Shown here: piece by piece, positions 9,539 through 18,778 of the stretch
How the letters are laid out: every line of letters starts with the position of its first letter
Numbering within the stretch: position 1 is the first letter of the stretch
Source: Fuscibacter oryzae
Lineage (GTDB): Bacteria; Pseudomonadota; Alphaproteobacteria; Rhodobacterales; Rhodobacteraceae
Direction of reading: 5' to 3'
Length of the DNA: 64,000 nucleotides
Assembly (NCBI RefSeq): GCF_016765795.1
Contig: NZ_JAESVP010000006.1
Span: 1-64,000 of the forward strand
Program-made: the position numbers and the translations under genes
Notes under the pieces: model-generated
Seen by the model: the letters and a program-made list of their open reading frames with translations, nothing else
Told to the model about the DNA's origin: nothing
The model's database searches: none

Positions 9539-11641
9539 ATGACCCAAACCGCCGCGGCCAACCGGCTTGAAAACCTGTGGGATGACGCCAAAGCCGCGTC
9601 GATGAGTGAGCCGGAAAAGCTGCTTTACCGTTCGAACCTGCTGGGGTCGGACATGCGGGTGACCAATTATGGCGGCGGCAATACCAGCGCCAAGGTCATG
9701 GAAAAAGATCCGCTGACCGGCCAGATGGCCGAAGTTCTGTGGGTAAAGGGGTCGGGCGGTGACATCGGCTCGATGAAGATGGACGGGTTTTCCACGCTCT
9801 ACATGGACAAGCTGCGCGCCCTGAAGGGCATGTATCGCGGCCTTGCCCATGAAGATGAGATGGTCGGTTACCTGCCGCATTGCACCTTCAACCTGAACCC
9901 CCGCGCCGCCAGCATCGACACGCCGCTGCACGCCTATGTGCCGCGCACCCATGTCGATCACGTCCATTCAGATTCGATCATCGCCATCGCCGCTTCGGTC
10001 AACTCCAAAGAGCTGACCGCCGAGATTTTCGGCGATGAGATCGGCTGGCTGCCGTGGAAGAAACCGGGGTATGAGCTGGGCCTGTGGCTGGAGAAATTCG
10101 CCACCGAAAACCCGCAGGCGCGCGGCTGCGTGCTGGAAAGCCACGGGCTGTTCACCTGGGCCGATGATGCCAAGGGCTGCTATCTGACCACGCTGGAGAT
10201 CATCAACAAGGCCGCCGGCTGGTTGGAGGCCAAAACGGCGGGCAAGCCCGCGTTTGGCGGCGAAAAGCGCCCCACCCTGCCGGCCAACGATCGCCGTGCC
10301 ATCGCGGCCCGGCTGATGCCGGTGATTCGCGGCCTGATCTCGAAAGACCGCCACAAGGTTGGCCATTTCGACGATCAACCGGCGGTGCTGGAATTCGTCG
10401 GTTCGGCCATGCTGGACACGCTGGCGCCGATGGGCACCTCTTGCCCAGACCATTTCCTGCGCACCAAGATCCGCCCGCTGGTCGTTGATTTCAACCCGGC
10501 GAACCCGGATCTGGACGCAACCATCGCCGGGCTAGCCAAGGCGGCAGAAGATTATCGCGCCGACTACGCCGCCTATTACGACCGCTGCAAACACCCCGAC
10601 TCGCCCGCCCTGCGCGACCCGAATGCGGTTGTCTGGCTGGTGCCCGGCGTCGGCATGATCACCTTTGCGCTGGACAAGGCCACCGCCCGCATTTCGGGCG
10701 AGTTCTATGTGAATGCGATCAACGTGATGCGCGGTGCCTCGGCGGTTTCCACCTATCAGGGCCTGCCGGAACAAGAGGCCTTCGACATCGAATACTGGTT
10801 GCTGGAGGAGGCCAAGCTGCAGCGCATGCCCAAGCCCAAGGCGCTGGCGGGCCGGATCGCACTGGTTACCGGCGGCGCGGGCGGCATCGGGTCGGCCACG
10901 GCGGAACGGCTGTTGAAAGAGGGCGCCTGCGTCGTGCTGGCCGATATCGACGCCAAGGCTGTGACCGATGTCGCGGCCGGAATGGCCAAGGTGTTCGGCA
11001 AGGACGCGGTTCGCGCCGTGCAGATGAACGTCACGGACGAAGGCCAGGTGATCGGCGCCTATGGCGAAACCGCGGTGGAATTCGGCGGCATCGACATTCT
11101 GGTGTCGAACGCCGGCATCGCCAGCTCTGCGCCGGTCGAGGAAACCAGCCTGGCCTTGTGGAACAAGAACATGGACATCCTGTCCACCGGCTATTTCCTG
11201 GTCAGCCGCGAGGCGTTCAAGTGTTTCCGCGCCCAAGGTATCGGTGCCTCGGTGATCTTCATCGCCTCGAAAAACGGGCTGGCCGCCAGCCCCAACGCCA
11301 GCGCCTATTGCACCGCCAAGGCCGCCGAAATTCACCTTGCGCGCTGCCTTGCGCTGGAAGGGGCAGAGGCGGGCATCCGCGTGAACGTGGTCAACCCCGA
11401 TGCCGTGCTGCGCGGGTCGAAAATCTGGTCGGGCGAATGGCTGGACCAACGGGCCGCCACCTATGGCAAGGATAAAGAGGGGCTGGAGGAAATGTATCGC
11501 CAGCGGTCCATGCTGAAACGCGCGGTCCTGCCCGAAGACATTGCCGAGGGGGCGTATTTCTTCGCCTCTGATCTTTCGGCGAAATCGACGGGGAATATCC
11601 TCAACGTCGATGCCGGCAATGTTCAGGCCTTTACGCGCTAA
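9539..11641 (+). CDS. rhaD: Bifunctional rhamnulose-1-phosphate aldolase / lactaldehyde dehydrogenase
   Basis: The 700-residue protein has an N-terminal class II aldolase domain (about residues 25-330) with NYGGGNTSAK and zinc ligands in THVDHVHSD. A linker (EYWLLEEAKLQRMPKPKALA) leads to a C-terminal SDR domain from about residue 435 with TGGAGGIGSAT and the catalytic YCTAK. The aldolase splits rhamnulose 1-phosphate into DHAP and L-lactaldehyde. The SDR domain is taken to oxidise lactaldehyde to lactate. ATG 9539 follows GGAGGACAGG; an upstream in-frame codon would place the operator inside the gene. rhaI follows 10 bases later. Confidence 0.9.
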   Translation: MTQTAAANRLENLWDDAKAASMSEPEKLLYRSNLLGSDMRVTNYGGGNTSAKVMEKDPLTGQMAEVLWVKGSGGDIGSMKMDGFSTLYMDKLRALKGMYRGLAHEDEMVGYLPHCTFNLNPRAASIDTPLHAYVPRTHVDHVHSDSIIAIAASVNSKELTAEIFGDEIGWLPWKKPGYELGLWLEKFATENPQARGCVLESHGLFTWADDAKGCYLTTLEIINKAAGWLEAKTAGKPAFGGEKRPTLPANDRRAIAARLMPVIRGLISKDRHKVGHFDDQPAVLEFVGSAMLDTLAPMGTSCPDHFLRTKIRPLVVDFNPANPDLDATIAGLAKAAEDYRADYAAYYDRCKHPDSPALRDPNAVVWLVPGVGMITFALDKATARISGEFYVNAINVMRGASAVSTYQGLPEQEAFDIEYWLLEEAKLQRMPKPKALAGRIALVTGGAGGIGSATAERLLKEGACVVLADIDAKAVTDVAAGMAKVFGKDAVRAVQMNVTDEGQVIGAYGETAVEFGGIDILVSNAGIASSAPVEETSLALWNKNMDILSTGYFLVSREAFKCFRAQGIGASVIFIASKNGLAASPNASAYCTAKAAEIHLARCLALEGAEAGIRVNVVNPDAVLRGSKIWSGEWLDQRAATYGKDKEGLEEMYRQRSMLKRAVLPEDIAEGAYFFASDLSAKSTGNILNVDAGNVQAFTR

Positions 11642-11651
11642 GGGGGCGGGC

Positions 11652-12896
11652 ATGTCACAGTCTTACGATCTGGCCCGCGCCGCCTTTGCCGATTGGGGGG
11701 TGGAGACCGAAACCGCTTTGGCGGCTTTGGCAAGCATTCCGATCTCGGTTCATTGCTGGCAAGGCGATGATGTCGGCGGGTTCGAAAAGAAATCCGGCAC
11801 TTCTGGCGGCGGCATTCAGGCTACTGGCAACCACCCCGGCCGTGCCCGCACCCCGGACGAATTGCGCGCCGATCTGGACTTTGCCTTTTCGCAGATACCG
11901 GGCAAGCACCGGCTAAACCTGCATGCCTTCTATCTGGACACCGACGAAGCCCCCGACCGCGACGCGATTGAATACCGCCATTTCGCACCTTGGGTCGATT
12001 GGGCCAAGGAAAGCGGACTGGGGCTGGATTTCAACCCGACCTTCTTTGCCCATGCCAAGGCCGACGACAACCTGACCCTGTCGCACCCCGATCAGGGCAT
12101 CCGCGACTTCTGGATCGAACACGGTCGCCGCTGCCGTGAAATTGCCGCCCGGATGGGGGCCGAACTGGGCAGCCCCGCCGTCAACAACATCTGGGTGCCC
12201 GACGGGTCCAAGGATATTCCGGTAGACCGTATGGCGGCCCGGCGGCGGTTGGAGGGGTCGCTGGATGCGATGTTCGCCACACCCCTGCCCAAGACCCAGT
12301 TGATCGATGCTGTGGAATCCAAGCTGTTCGGCATCGGGGTCGAGGCGATGACCGTTGGCAGCCACGAATTCTATCTGGGCTATGCCATCCGCAAGGGCAC
12401 GGCGCTGTGTCTGGACATGGGGCATTTCCACCCCACCGAAAGCGTGGCCGATAAACTGAGCGCGGTGGCGCTGTCGGTGGATCACCTTTTGCTGCACGTC
12501 AGCCGCCCGATGCGGTGGGACAGCGATCATGTTGTGTTGTTGAACGACGATCTTCTGGCGATGGCGCAAGAGCTGGTCTTTGCCGACCTCTTGGCCAAAA
12601 CCTCCATCGGGCTGGATTTCTTTGATGCCACGATCAGCCGCACTGCCGCCTGGGTGATGGGTGTGCGCAACATGCAAAAGGCGCTGTTGCGCGCCCTGCT
12701 GCTGCCGCAAGCGCGGTTGAAGGACGCCGAGGCGCGGCTGGATTTCACGGCGCGACTGGTGGCGACAGAAGAGCTGAAAGACCTGCCCTTTGCCGCCGTC
12801 TGGAACGAGTTCTGCGCCCGCGCCGATGTGCCGGTGGGCCAGCCGTTGCTGACCACGCTGGAAGGGTATCAGACCAAGGTTTCTGCCCGCCGCTGA
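11652..12896 (+). CDS. rhaI: L-rhamnose isomerase
   Basis: The 414-residue protein has the rhamnose isomerase signature ISVHCWQGDDVGGFE near its N-terminus. It also has metal-site segments such as LNLHAFYLD, GLDFNPTFFAH and LDMGHFHPTESVADK. It converts L-rhamnose to L-rhamnulose. ATG 11652 follows AAGGGGGCGGG. It is equivalent to RhaA of enterobacteria (about 419 residues); the rhaI symbol follows rhizobial usage. Confidence 0.93.
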   Translation: MSQSYDLARAAFADWGVETETALAALASIPISVHCWQGDDVGGFEKKSGTSGGGIQATGNHPGRARTPDELRADLDFAFSQIPGKHRLNLHAFYLDTDEAPDRDAIEYRHFAPWVDWAKESGLGLDFNPTFFAHAKADDNLTLSHPDQGIRDFWIEHGRRCREIAARMGAELGSPAVNNIWVPDGSKDIPVDRMAARRRLEGSLDAMFATPLPKTQLIDAVESKLFGIGVEAMTVGSHEFYLGYAIRKGTALCLDMGHFHPTESVADKLSAVALSVDHLLLHVSRPMRWDSDHVVLLNDDLLAMAQELVFADLLAKTSIGLDFFDATISRTAAWVMGVRNMQKALLRALLLPQARLKDAEARLDFTARLVATEELKDLPFAAVWNEFCARADVPVGQPLLTTLEGYQTKVSARR

Positions 12897-12907
12897 TGGG
12901 CGGCGGG
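12886..12907 (+). terminator. Hairpin at the end of rhaI
   Basis: CCCGCCGC at 12886-12893 pairs with GCGGCGGG at 12900-12907 around a 6-base loop that contains the rhaI stop codon. It lies between convergent operons. No clear T-run follows, so termination efficiency is uncertain. Confidence 0.45.
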
Positions 12908-12929
12908 TCTGGCTGGGATCGGGCTGGCG

Positions 12930-13685
12930 TCAGCTTAGCACAATCCCGCCATCGACGTTCAGCGTCTGGCCGGTGACAAAGGCGCTGTCGTCGGAACAGA
13001 AAAACGCCACCGGCCCCGCCACATCCGCGGGGTCGCCGATGCGTGCCATGGCGGTTTTCGCCTTCCACGCATTGCTGATTGTGGGATCATCCAGATTGAC
13101 CCGGCCCATATCGGTCAGGATGATACCGGGACAGATGCAATTGGCGGTAATGCCAAAGGGGCCAACCTCTTGCGCCAGCACGCGGGTAAAGCCCATGACG
13201 GCAGCTTTCGACGCCGAATAATGCGCCTGTTCCGGCGCGCCATGCTTGCCGCCAATGGATGAGATGTTGCAGATGCGGCCATACCCTTGCGCCTTCATCA
13301 CCGGCAGCACCGCCTGCACGACAAGGAAGGTGCCCTTGGCGTTGATGTCCATCACGCTGTCCCAATAGTCTTCGGGGCAATGTTCCACATCCGACGCGCG
13401 CAGGATGCCCGCGTTGTTCACCACCGCATGAAGGGTGCCCATCTGCGCCACGGCCTCGGCCACCATGGCCTGCACCTGCGCCTTGTTCGACACATCGGCA
13501 TAGAGCGCGATGACCCGTCCGCCATAGGCCCGCGCCTCGACCGCCGTGTCCTCCAGCGTGGCGCCTTGCACTGCAATGTCATTCAGCACCAGATCAAAGC
13601 CGCGCTCTGCCAACCCCAGCGCAATCGCCTTGCCGATGCCCCGGCTTGCACCCGTCACCAGCGCGACACGTTCGTTTCCGCTCAT
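12930..13685 (-). CDS. SDR-family oxidoreductase, 3-ketoacyl reductase-like
   Basis: The 251-residue classical SDR has the cofactor loop VTGASRGIGKA, the NNAG motif and the catalytic pair in YSASKAA. It ends in the typical VTGQTLNVDGGI segment. ATG 13685 follows GGAGGACAGG. It is the last gene of the transport/kinase/dehydrogenase operon, 11 bases after the preceding SDR. In this context it probably oxidises a polyol or reduces a keto-sugar rather than acting in fatty acid synthesis. The substrate cannot be read from sequence. Confidence 0.75.
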   Translation of the reverse strand: MSGNERVALVTGASRGIGKAIALGLAERGFDLVLNDIAVQGATLEDTAVEARAYGGRVIALYADVSNKAQVQAMVAEAVAQMGTLHAVVNNAGILRASDVEHCPEDYWDSVMDINAKGTFLVVQAVLPVMKAQGYGRICNISSIGGKHGAPEQAHYSASKAAVMGFTRVLAQEVGPFGITANCICPGIILTDMGRVNLDDPTISNAWKAKTAMARIGDPADVAGPVAFFCSDDSAFVTGQTLNVDGGIVLS

Positions 13686-13696
13686 CCTGTCCTCCG

Positions 13697-14446
13697 TCAG
13701 ATTGCCGTATATCCGCCATCGACCGTCAGCACCGTGCCGGTGATGTAGCTGGCCGCGTCCGACGCCAGAAACGCCACCGCCAGCGCGATTTCGCGCGGGT
13801 TGGCCAGCCGCCCCATCGGAATGCCCGCCAGCCATGTGTTGAACCATTCCGGCTTTGACCGGCCCAGCAGCGTCAGTTCGGTCGCGGTATAACCCGGCGC
13901 AATGGCGTTCACCCGCACGCGGCCCGCCCATTCCACCGCCAGCGATTTGGTCAGCAGGTTCACCCCCGCCTTGGCCGCGTTATAGGCGGCCTGCGGTTGC
14001 GGATGCACCGTCACCTCGCCACAGATCGAACTTATGTTCACCACGCTGCCCGTGCCCGCCGCGACCATGTGGCGGCCAAAGGCCCGCGCGGTATGAAACA
14101 CGCCATGCAGGTTCACATCGATCACCCGCCGCCAATCGGCCAGCGCCACATCCAGCGACGGCGCATTCTGTACGATGCCCGCGTTGTTCACCAGAATCGC
14201 CGCCGGGCCGTGGCCGGCGGCCAGTTTGGTCGCCGCCGTCTCGCAGCCTTCGGCATCGGTCACATCCAGCGCCAGCGCATGACCTTTCAGCGCGCTGGCC
14301 GTTGCTTTTGCCGCCGCAAAGTCACGGTCGGCCACCACAACCCGCGCGCCCGCTTCGGCCAGCACCTCGGCAATCGCGCGGCCAATGCCTGCGGCCCCGC
14401 CGGTGACAACCGCCAGCCGCCCGGTCAGATCAAATTCCGCAATCAT
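13697..14446 (-). CDS. SDR-family oxidoreductase, sugar-alcohol dehydrogenase-like
   Basis: This is a 249-residue classical SDR with VTGGAAGIGRAIAEVLAE. An Asp at the end of the second strand (VVVADRD) points to NAD. It has NNAGIVQN, catalytic YNAAKAG and a C-terminal GGYTAI. Its ATG overlaps the stop of the kinase gene (ATGA), so the two products are probably made in fixed ratio. The likely role is oxidation of a polyol to a ketose, or the reverse, upstream of the kinase; this is inference from context. Confidence 0.75.
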   Translation of the reverse strand: MIAEFDLTGRLAVVTGGAAGIGRAIAEVLAEAGARVVVADRDFAAAKATASALKGHALALDVTDAEGCETAATKLAAGHGPAAILVNNAGIVQNAPSLDVALADWRRVIDVNLHGVFHTARAFGRHMVAAGTGSVVNISSICGEVTVHPQPQAAYNAAKAGVNLLTKSLAVEWAGRVRVNAIAPGYTATELTLLGRSKPEWFNTWLAGIPMGRLANPREIALAVAFLASDAASYITGTVLTVDGGYTAI

Positions 14447-15933
14447 GCCAGCGCCCCTTTCAGCGCCGGGTAAAGCGCCTTGTAGCGTTGATAAATATCC
14501 TCATACAGCGCCACCTCGCGCGGGCGCGGGTCAATGCTGGTGCCGGGGCGGACCATGGCTGCTATGCCATCGTCAATCGTGGCAAACCGCCCCGCGCCAT
14601 GCGCCGCCAGCACGGCAGAGCCGGTGGAAGGCGCATCCGCACTGGCGGGGATGCGCACCGGCAGGCCCGCCGTGTCGGCATGGATCTGCATCCACAGGCG
14701 TGACGCCGTGGCCCCGCCGCCCACCGTGATCTCGGTCGAATTATACCCGCCAGCCCGGAACGCATCCAGAATGGCGCGGGTGCCGAACCCGATGCCTTCC
14801 ATGATGGCGCGGAAAATGTGCTGCGGCTCATGCGCCAAGGTCAGGCCCACAATCGCGCCCCGGCTGAGCGGGTCGGTATAGGGCGTGCGGTTCCCTTGAA
14901 AATGATCCTGCACGATCAACCCGTCGCAGCCCGGCTCCAGCGCCTCGGCCAGCCGGTTCATCTCGGCCAGATCCAGCGTGCCGCCCGTCAACCGCCGCAG
15001 CCAGTTGATGATTGAGCCGGTAGAGGTCTGGCCGCCTTCGACGATCCAACGGCCGGGATAGACGATATCGGGGTAAGCGCCCCAGACGCCGGGGGCGTGC
15101 AAAGGCGCCTCGGTCACGCCGAATTGCAGATGCGATGACCCGGTGATCAGCGCCAGTTGCCCCGGCTGCGCCACGCCAAGGCCGATCATGCCGATCAGCG
15201 CATCGGCCCCGCCCTGCACCACCTTGACGCTTTGCCTTAGCCCCAGCGCATGGGCGGCATGCGGCGTCAGCGTGCCCACCACCTCACCCGGCGGCACGAC
15301 ACGGGCGGGCCATTTCGCCTCCAGCGCCTCCAGCGCCAGCTTTTGCAGAATGCCGCGCGCCCAACCGCCGTTGCGGCTGCTGTAATGCCACCGCAAACCG
15401 GCGTTATCCAAGCTCGCGCAGCGTTCCCCGGTCAGCCGCAGCGTCAGGAAATCCTGATACTCACAGATCGTATGGGCGGCGTCGAAGGTGGCGGGCTCAT
15501 TCCGTTTCAGCCACAGCGCCTTGGGGATCATCCATTCCGCCGAAACCGGCCCCTGCCCCGCGCCATTGATGGCAAGGGCGGCATCGCCGGTTGCCAGAAC
15601 GGCGTCGGCCTCGGCATTGGCGCGCACGTCCATCCAAAGAAGGGCGGGCCGCAGCGCGCGGCCATGTTCATCCAGCGCGACCACGGTGCAACAGGTGGTG
15701 GCAAAGCACATCGCCTCGATCTGGCCCGCATCCACCCCCGCCTCGGCCACGGCCCCCGCGGTTGCGGCGACAAGGGCGTTCCACCAATCCTCGGGGTTCT
15801 GTTCGGCCCGCGCGCCGGGGGCGAATTTCGTCTCATAGGCCACGGCCTTTTGCCCAAGGCAGGTGCCCGACAGGTCGTAGATGCGCGCCCGCAGACTTTC
15901 GGTGCCGCCATCGGCGGTCAGATAATAGGCCAT
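14443..15933 (-). CDS. FGGY-family carbohydrate kinase
   Basis: The 496-residue protein has the phosphate-1 loop at its start (YYLTADGGTESLRARIYDLS), a WMDVRANAEAD segment, the phosphate-2 loop LALITGSSHLQFG and a GGGATASRLWMQIHAD motif typical of pentulose and erythritol-type kinases. A ribosome site (GGGAGGGG) precedes ATG 15933. The first segment has ADGGTES where most family members have DxGTxS. It probably phosphorylates a ketose or polyol brought in by the linked ABC importer. It is distinct from RhaK; the exact substrate is unknown. Confidence 0.78.
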   Translation of the reverse strand: MAYYLTADGGTESLRARIYDLSGTCLGQKAVAYETKFAPGARAEQNPEDWWNALVAATAGAVAEAGVDAGQIEAMCFATTCCTVVALDEHGRALRPALLWMDVRANAEADAVLATGDAALAINGAGQGPVSAEWMIPKALWLKRNEPATFDAAHTICEYQDFLTLRLTGERCASLDNAGLRWHYSSRNGGWARGILQKLALEALEAKWPARVVPPGEVVGTLTPHAAHALGLRQSVKVVQGGADALIGMIGLGVAQPGQLALITGSSHLQFGVTEAPLHAPGVWGAYPDIVYPGRWIVEGGQTSTGSIINWLRRLTGGTLDLAEMNRLAEALEPGCDGLIVQDHFQGNRTPYTDPLSRGAIVGLTLAHEPQHIFRAIMEGIGFGTRAILDAFRAGGYNSTEITVGGGATASRLWMQIHADTAGLPVRIPASADAPSTGSAVLAAHGAGRFATIDDGIAAMVRPGTSIDPRPREVALYEDIYQRYKALYPALKGALA

Positions 15934-15957
15934 ACTTCCCCTCCCTCGCCCCGGCTG

Positions 15958-16293
15958 TCAGCCAAGGTTGCGCCAGGCGTCCAGCGCCTTGGCCCCATAC
16001 ATCACCGCCGGGCCACCGCCCATTTCCACGGCCACCTCCAGCGCCTCGATCAGCGCGACCTCATCGGCCCCGTGTTTGCGCGCGCCGTCAAGGTGGTAAA
16101 GGATGCAATCCTCGCAGCCCTTGGCAACCGCGATGGCAACCGCCATCAGTTCTTTTTGCGCCGCCGAAAACTGCCCCGCCGTGGTGGCGGTTTTGCAGAT
16201 CCCGGCAAAGGATTGCATCAGACCGGGCGCGGATTTGGCAAAGGCCCCCAACCGGGTTTTCGCAGCCGAAAGGCCGGATTTCGCGTCACTCAT
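15958..16293 (-). CDS. AhpD-like / carboxymuconolactone decarboxylase-family protein with CxxC
   Basis: The 111-residue all-helical protein carries KGCEDCILYHLDGARKHGA, that is CxxC followed by His. This is the redox-active form of the family (AhpD, alkylhydroperoxidase) rather than the decarboxylase. ATG 16293 overlaps the end of the lipoyl-protein gene by 8 bases and has AAAGGA upstream; a GTG three bases earlier is also possible. In mycobacteria AhpD takes electrons from the lipoyl domain of a dehydrogenase complex. The overlap with a double-lipoyl gene makes a similar dithiol-lipoyl exchange an attractive inference. Confidence 0.8.
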   Translation of the reverse strand: MSDAKSGLSAAKTRLGAFAKSAPGLMQSFAGICKTATTAGQFSAAQKELMAVAIAVAKGCEDCILYHLDGARKHGADEVALIEALEVAVEMGGGPAVMYGAKALDAWRNLG

Positions 16294-17776
16294 CACGGGG
16301 TCCTTTCAGGATCAGCTCGACCACCTCACGCGGGGCATCCCATTGCGGCATATGGCCGGTGGGCAGGAAATGCACCGCCACGCGCGGCGGCAGGTTCAGC
16401 GCGTCGGTCGGGCTGACAACCCGGTCGCCGGTGCCGAACAGCGCCCGGATCGGCAGGGCTTCGGGCAGGGTTTCCAGACTGCGGATCAGATCCACCCGTT
16501 GCCGCCCCTCGGGCGAGGCCAGCGCACCGGCCAGCGGTTTCAGCCGCCCCCGCGCCATCTGCGCCGCCATCTGGGCAAGCACGGTGTCGGACAAAGCCCC
16601 GCCCTTTGGCCCCAAAAGGCGCAGCAGATGCCCGACTTCGCCCGCCGTGGTAGCACCCGCCATGCCATACACGAATTCCGCGCCGATCTGCGGGCCACAA
16701 CCGGCAGGGGTCAGCAGCACAAGGCCGGACACCTTGGCCCCCAGCCGCGCCGCCAGCGCCACGGCCACCGCAGCGCCCATCGAATGGCCGACCAGCACCA
16801 GCGGGCCGGGCAGGCCGGTTGCCACGGCCATCGCCGCCTCGGTCAGCGCGGCCAGATCGGGCGCAGGGGCATCATTGCCGCCATGCCCCGGCAGGTCAAA
16901 CACCGCCGTGCGGTGCCCGGCCCGGCGCAGCGCCGCCGCCGTAACCGCCCAAGCCGTGCGGTCGCCCGCAAAGCCGTGGATCAGCAGATGCAGCCGCCCG
17001 CCGGTGCCCTCAACCTCCACTCCGGGGGCCGGGCTGCCCGCGCGCTCCACATCGGCGCGCTCAATCCGCCCGCGCCGCCCGGTGCCTTGCAGCGTTTCCA
17101 GCGCCACACCCTTTTGCCGCGCGATCCGGCGGGCCAGGGGGGTGGCACGCAGGCGGCCATCAGTCTTGGGCACATGCGCGGCAGGCACCACCGCAGCAAC
17201 CGCAGGCGCGGTGGCGACAGCGGCGGGCGGAGCCTCAACCGCCTCCACCTGCCCCTCCACCTCGGCAATCGGGTGGCCAACGGTGATCCGTTCGCCCGGC
17301 TGGGCCAGAATGCGGATCAAACGGCCCTCATACAGCGCCGGAACCTCGGCCACGGTCTTATCGGTTTCAATCTCCAGAATGGCATCGCCCCGACCATAGG
17401 CGGCACCTTCCGCCACCAGCCATTGCACGATGACACCTTCTTCCATCGTTTCCCCCAAACGGGGCATCGACAAGATGTTGGTGCCAGAAACCGGCGGGGC
17501 CGCAGGCTCTTCGCCATCCGACCAGTCGGCGGCGTTGGTCACGGTGGCACTGGCAATCGGCGCGCCCACGGGAACCACATCGCCGGGGCCGACCAGAACA
17601 GCATCCAGAACGCCGTCGCCAAGGGCGGGAAATTCCACCACCGTCTTGTCGGTTTCCAGCTCCAGTATTGGATCGCCGCGTTTGAAGGGCTTGCCCGGCT
17701 CCACCAGCCAGCCGACGACAGTGCCTTCCTCCATCGTCTCGCCAAGCCGGGGCATGGTGAGGGTTTGCGCTGTCAT
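16286..17776 (-). CDS. acoC: AcoC-like protein: two lipoyl domains, E1/E3-binding domain and alpha/beta hydrolase
   Basis: The 496-residue protein has two lipoyl domains in tandem (about residues 3-75 and 98-170), each with the lipoylated Lys in an ETDKT motif. A Pro/Ala linker follows, then a peripheral-subunit-binding domain (RATPLARRIARQKGVALETL, about 205-240). The C-terminal part is an alpha/beta hydrolase with LIHGFAGD oxyanion region, nucleophile GHSMG and a late His in PTGHMPQW. There is no HxxxDG acyltransferase domain. AcoC of acetoin dehydrogenase has the same hydrolase fold but usually a single lipoyl domain. ATG 17776 overlaps the E1 beta stop. It should accept an acyl group from E1 and release it by transfer or hydrolysis. 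Confidence 0.82.
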   Translation of the reverse strand: MTAQTLTMPRLGETMEEGTVVGWLVEPGKPFKRGDPILELETDKTVVEFPALGDGVLDAVLVGPGDVVPVGAPIASATVTNAADWSDGEEPAAPPVSGTNILSMPRLGETMEEGVIVQWLVAEGAAYGRGDAILEIETDKTVAEVPALYEGRLIRILAQPGERITVGHPIAEVEGQVEAVEAPPAAVATAPAVAAVVPAAHVPKTDGRLRATPLARRIARQKGVALETLQGTGRRGRIERADVERAGSPAPGVEVEGTGGRLHLLIHGFAGDRTAWAVTAAALRRAGHRTAVFDLPGHGGNDAPAPDLAALTEAAMAVATGLPGPLVLVGHSMGAAVAVALAARLGAKVSGLVLLTPAGCGPQIGAEFVYGMAGATTAGEVGHLLRLLGPKGGALSDTVLAQMAAQMARGRLKPLAGALASPEGRQRVDLIRSLETLPEALPIRALFGTGDRVVSPTDALNLPPRVAVHFLPTGHMPQWDAPREVVELILKGPRDE

Positions 17777-18768
17777 GCCGCCACCCGCCCGGTCAGAAGT
17801 TTCAGCGCGGTATCGACAATCAGTTGCGGGCCGGGAACCGAGCCGGTTTCCAGAACCGTGGAAACCGAGATCGGAATATCCTCGCCCGCCACACGGATCA
17901 CCGGGTCTTCGAGGAAGTCGAAACATTCCTCGGAAATCCGCGCCGACAGCTCCGCTGCGACGCCCGCCGTCATGACACCTTCCGAGACCACCATCGCGCG
18001 GCCGGTCTTTTCGACTTCGGCGCGGATCGTATCGAAGTCCAAGGGATTCAGCGTGCGCAGGTCGATCACCGTCGCCTCGATGCCTTGGGCGGCCAGCTTT
18101 TTCGCGGCCTCCATCGCGTAATGCACCTGACGGGAATAGGTGACGATCACCAGATCGCGGCCTTGACGGCGGATCGCCACCTTGCCCCAATCCGGCACGG
18201 GCGCGTCCAGATCGACGGTTTCTTTCAGCGTATACAAAGCCTTATGCTCGATGAACACGACCGGATCGGGCTTGGTCAGAGCTTGGCGCAGCAGGTGATA
18301 GGCGTCGGCCACCGTCGCGGGCATCGCCAGCCGCAGGCCGGGGGTGTGCATCACATAGGCCTCAAGGCTTTGGCTGTGCTGCGCGCCAGCGGAACGCCCG
18401 GTGCCGCCCTGGGTGCGCAGGACCATCGGCACGCCGATCTGGCCGCCGAACATATAGCGGATCTTGGCGGCCTGATTGGCCAGCTGATCCATCGTCATGC
18501 CGATGAAATCGACATACATCAGCTCGGCCACCGGGCGCAGCCCTGCGAGGGCCGCCCCCACTGCCGCCCCGACGATGGCGGGTTCGGAAATCGGCGTGTC
18601 GATCACCCGTTCGCCACCAAATTCCTTGATCAAATCCTTGGTCACGGCATAGGCGCCGCCGTAACGACCGACCTCTTCGCCGATGATCACCACATCGGGG
18701 TTTTCGGTCATCGCATCGGCCAGCGCCTTGCGCAAAGCGTCGCGGTAAGTCAGTTCCTGAAGTGCCAT
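17773..18768 (-). CDS. acoB: TPP-dependent dehydrogenase E1 beta subunit, acetoin dehydrogenase type
   Basis: The 331-residue protein matches E1 beta subunits: LTYRDALRKALADAM at the start, IIGEEVGRYGGAY with the TPP-activating Glu, GLRPVAELMYVDF, and the C-terminal half with IEATVIDLRTLNPLD. A ribosome site AAGGGGATAGGG precedes ATG 18768. It pairs with the E1 alpha gene 10 bases upstream. Pyruvate dehydrogenase is a theoretical alternative, but the AcoC-type partner and the sugar-import context favour cleavage of an alpha-hydroxyketone. Confidence 0.85.
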   Translation of the reverse strand: MALQELTYRDALRKALADAMTENPDVVIIGEEVGRYGGAYAVTKDLIKEFGGERVIDTPISEPAIVGAAVGAALAGLRPVAELMYVDFIGMTMDQLANQAAKIRYMFGGQIGVPMVLRTQGGTGRSAGAQHSQSLEAYVMHTPGLRLAMPATVADAYHLLRQALTKPDPVVFIEHKALYTLKETVDLDAPVPDWGKVAIRRQGRDLVIVTYSRQVHYAMEAAKKLAAQGIEATVIDLRTLNPLDFDTIRAEVEKTGRAMVVSEGVMTAGVAAELSARISEECFDFLEDPVIRVAGEDIPISVSTVLETGSVPGPQLIVDTALKLLTGRVAA

Positions 18769-18778
18769 CCCTATCCCC

